From Desulfofustis sp. (GTDB taxonomy: Bacteria; Desulfobacterota; Desulfobulbia; Desulfobulbales; Desulfocapsaceae): a DNA stretch of 7,961 nucleotides. The stretch is taken from positions 2,501 to 10,461 of the forward strand of contig JAUVWB010000031.1 of NCBI GenBank assembly GCA_030604345.1, written 5' to 3'. Positions within the stretch are counted from its first letter, which is position 1; every line of letters begins with the position of its first letter. The notes under the pieces are model-generated. The model ran no database searches. It was given only the letters and a program-made list of their open reading frames with translations, and was not told the origin of the DNA. Shown here in pieces: positions 7,322 through 7,961 of the stretch. The translations under genes were made by a program, and so were the position numbers.

Positions 7322-7961
7322 AGAAAGTCTCTGATGGTTGCCAGGTGGGCAGTAATCACATCGCCCCGCTGGTGCATACACGTTCGTGCCCGCTTGCCCA
7401 CCAAGCGGCGAAGATTGGGCCGTTGCACCAGCCGGTCGACCACGTTTTCCCAGGCTGCTCCGTCCGCCACCGCAAAAGCACCCCGGCAGGCCAGCAGTTC
7501 GTCGCGGATCTCGCTGAAGTCTTCCATATGGGGGCCGAACAGGATCGGACAGCTGTGTCGGGCTGCCTCCAGTGGGTTGTGGCCGCCTGCCGGCACCAGA
7601 CTGCCGCCGATGAAGGCGATGTCGGCATGGTGGTAGAGGTCGGCCAGATCGCCGATCGTGTCGATAACGGTGATCGGCGGGACAGCGGTGTCGGCAGTGG
7701 TGTACTCTGAAAAAAGAACGGCTGAAAAACCGAAAGATCCGGCCAACTCGACCAGTTTCCCGGCACGATCTATCTGGCGTGGGGCCAGCGCCAGGTGCAA
7801 TTGATGGTGATGGCTGACCAGTCGGTGAAAGCAGTCAAGGATGATCTGCTCCTCTCCGGGGTGGGTCGAGCCGCAGATGATCAGCAGTCTACCTGGCTTC
7901 CCAAGTGCCGGCAGCGGGTTCGGCCGATCGCGTTGTTCGTCGCCGGACCACGGGTCGGCAC
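7318..7961 (-). CDS. waaA: 3-deoxy-D-manno-octulosonic acid (Kdo) transferase, C-terminal half (5' end outside window)
   Basis: WaaA (KdtA, family GT30) transfers Kdo from CMP-Kdo to the lipid A precursor at the inner membrane, starting the lipopolysaccharide core. The visible 213 residues are the C-terminal GT-B lobe of a protein usually about 425 long; the frame is open to the right edge, so the start lies outside. Key motifs are ICGSTHPGEE (CGSTHPGEE at bases 7849-7875) and GGSLVPAGGHNPLEAA (7561-7608), the latter being the signature of the CMP-Kdo-binding lobe. FGPHMEDFSEI follows as expected. The ATG at 7800 is internal, since the family motif CGSTHPGEE lies upstream of it. The stop TGA (7318-7320) overlaps the comEC GTG start, so the two genes are very likely co-transcribed with translational coupling. 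How many Kdo residues it adds cannot be told from this part. Confidence 0.95.
   Translation of the reverse strand, partial: ADPWSGDEQRDRPNPLPALGKPGRLLIICGSTHPGEEQIILDCFHRLVSHHHQLHLALAPRQIDRAGKLVELAGSFGFSAVLFSEYTTADTAVPPITVIDTIGDLADLYHHADIAFIGGSLVPAGGHNPLEAARHSCPILFGPHMEDFSEIRDELLACRGAFAVADGAAWENVVDRLVQRPNLRRLVGKRARTCMHQRGDVITAHLATIRDFL

Noticed and set aside
7322..7381. Extended comEC start at GTG 7381
   Set aside because: It would add 20 Pro/Cys/Arg residues ahead of the first membrane segment and overlap waaA by 64 bases; GTG 7321 forms a standard GTGA junction.
6776..7636. 286-codon open frame on the plus strand across the comEC/waaA junction
   Set aside because: It is antisense to two well-supported genes, its translation is rich in Arg, Gly and Ala without recognisable motifs, and long antisense frames are expected in GC-rich coding DNA.
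1..7961. Search for a new defence, mobile or biosynthetic system
   Set aside because: All but one gene belong to well-known housekeeping or envelope families; no repeats, transposase, integrase, toxin-antitoxin pair or CRISPR-like array is visible.

Overview
The window reads as ordinary, densely packed chromosome of a Gram-negative bacterium, moderately GC-rich. A Kdo transferase (lipopolysaccharide), a type IV pilus retraction ATPase and a bacterial selenocysteine synthase occur together. That mix fits an anaerobe of the Desulfobacterota/deltaproteobacterial type, but this lineage guess is inference from gene content. I see no rRNA, tRNA, CRISPR array, insertion sequence or phage gene, and the longest stretch without a gene is about 80 bases.

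Left half, plus strand: the C-terminal part of selA enters from the left edge. Two bases after its stop comes a 691-residue protein I cannot assign to a named gene. It has a GAF-like N-terminus, two eroded GGDEF-type domains (GLGVF and DGDQV in place of GGDEF) and a C-terminal run of TPR repeats. After a 79-base gap with a plausible promoter comes a LOG-family (formerly 'lysine decarboxylase') Rossmann protein. After a further 80 bases comes pilT, with a good Shine-Dalgarno site.

Right half, minus strand: the C-terminal half of waaA (kdtA) enters from the right edge and overlaps a full-length comEC by four bases (GTGA). comEC runs convergently into pilT, and the two coding regions overlap tail to tail by 54 bases, in exact codon register.

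Functionally, PilT (pilus retraction) and ComEC (inner-membrane DNA channel with a metallo-beta-lactamase-type domain) are two known parts of natural DNA uptake, placed back to back here. WaaA builds the inner core of lipopolysaccharide. SelA makes selenocysteinyl-tRNA. The TPR/GGDEF-like protein is the least explained gene, and its tight coupling to selA is the main oddity. I found no convincing new multi-gene system; the best leads are that protein and the pilT/comEC overlap.
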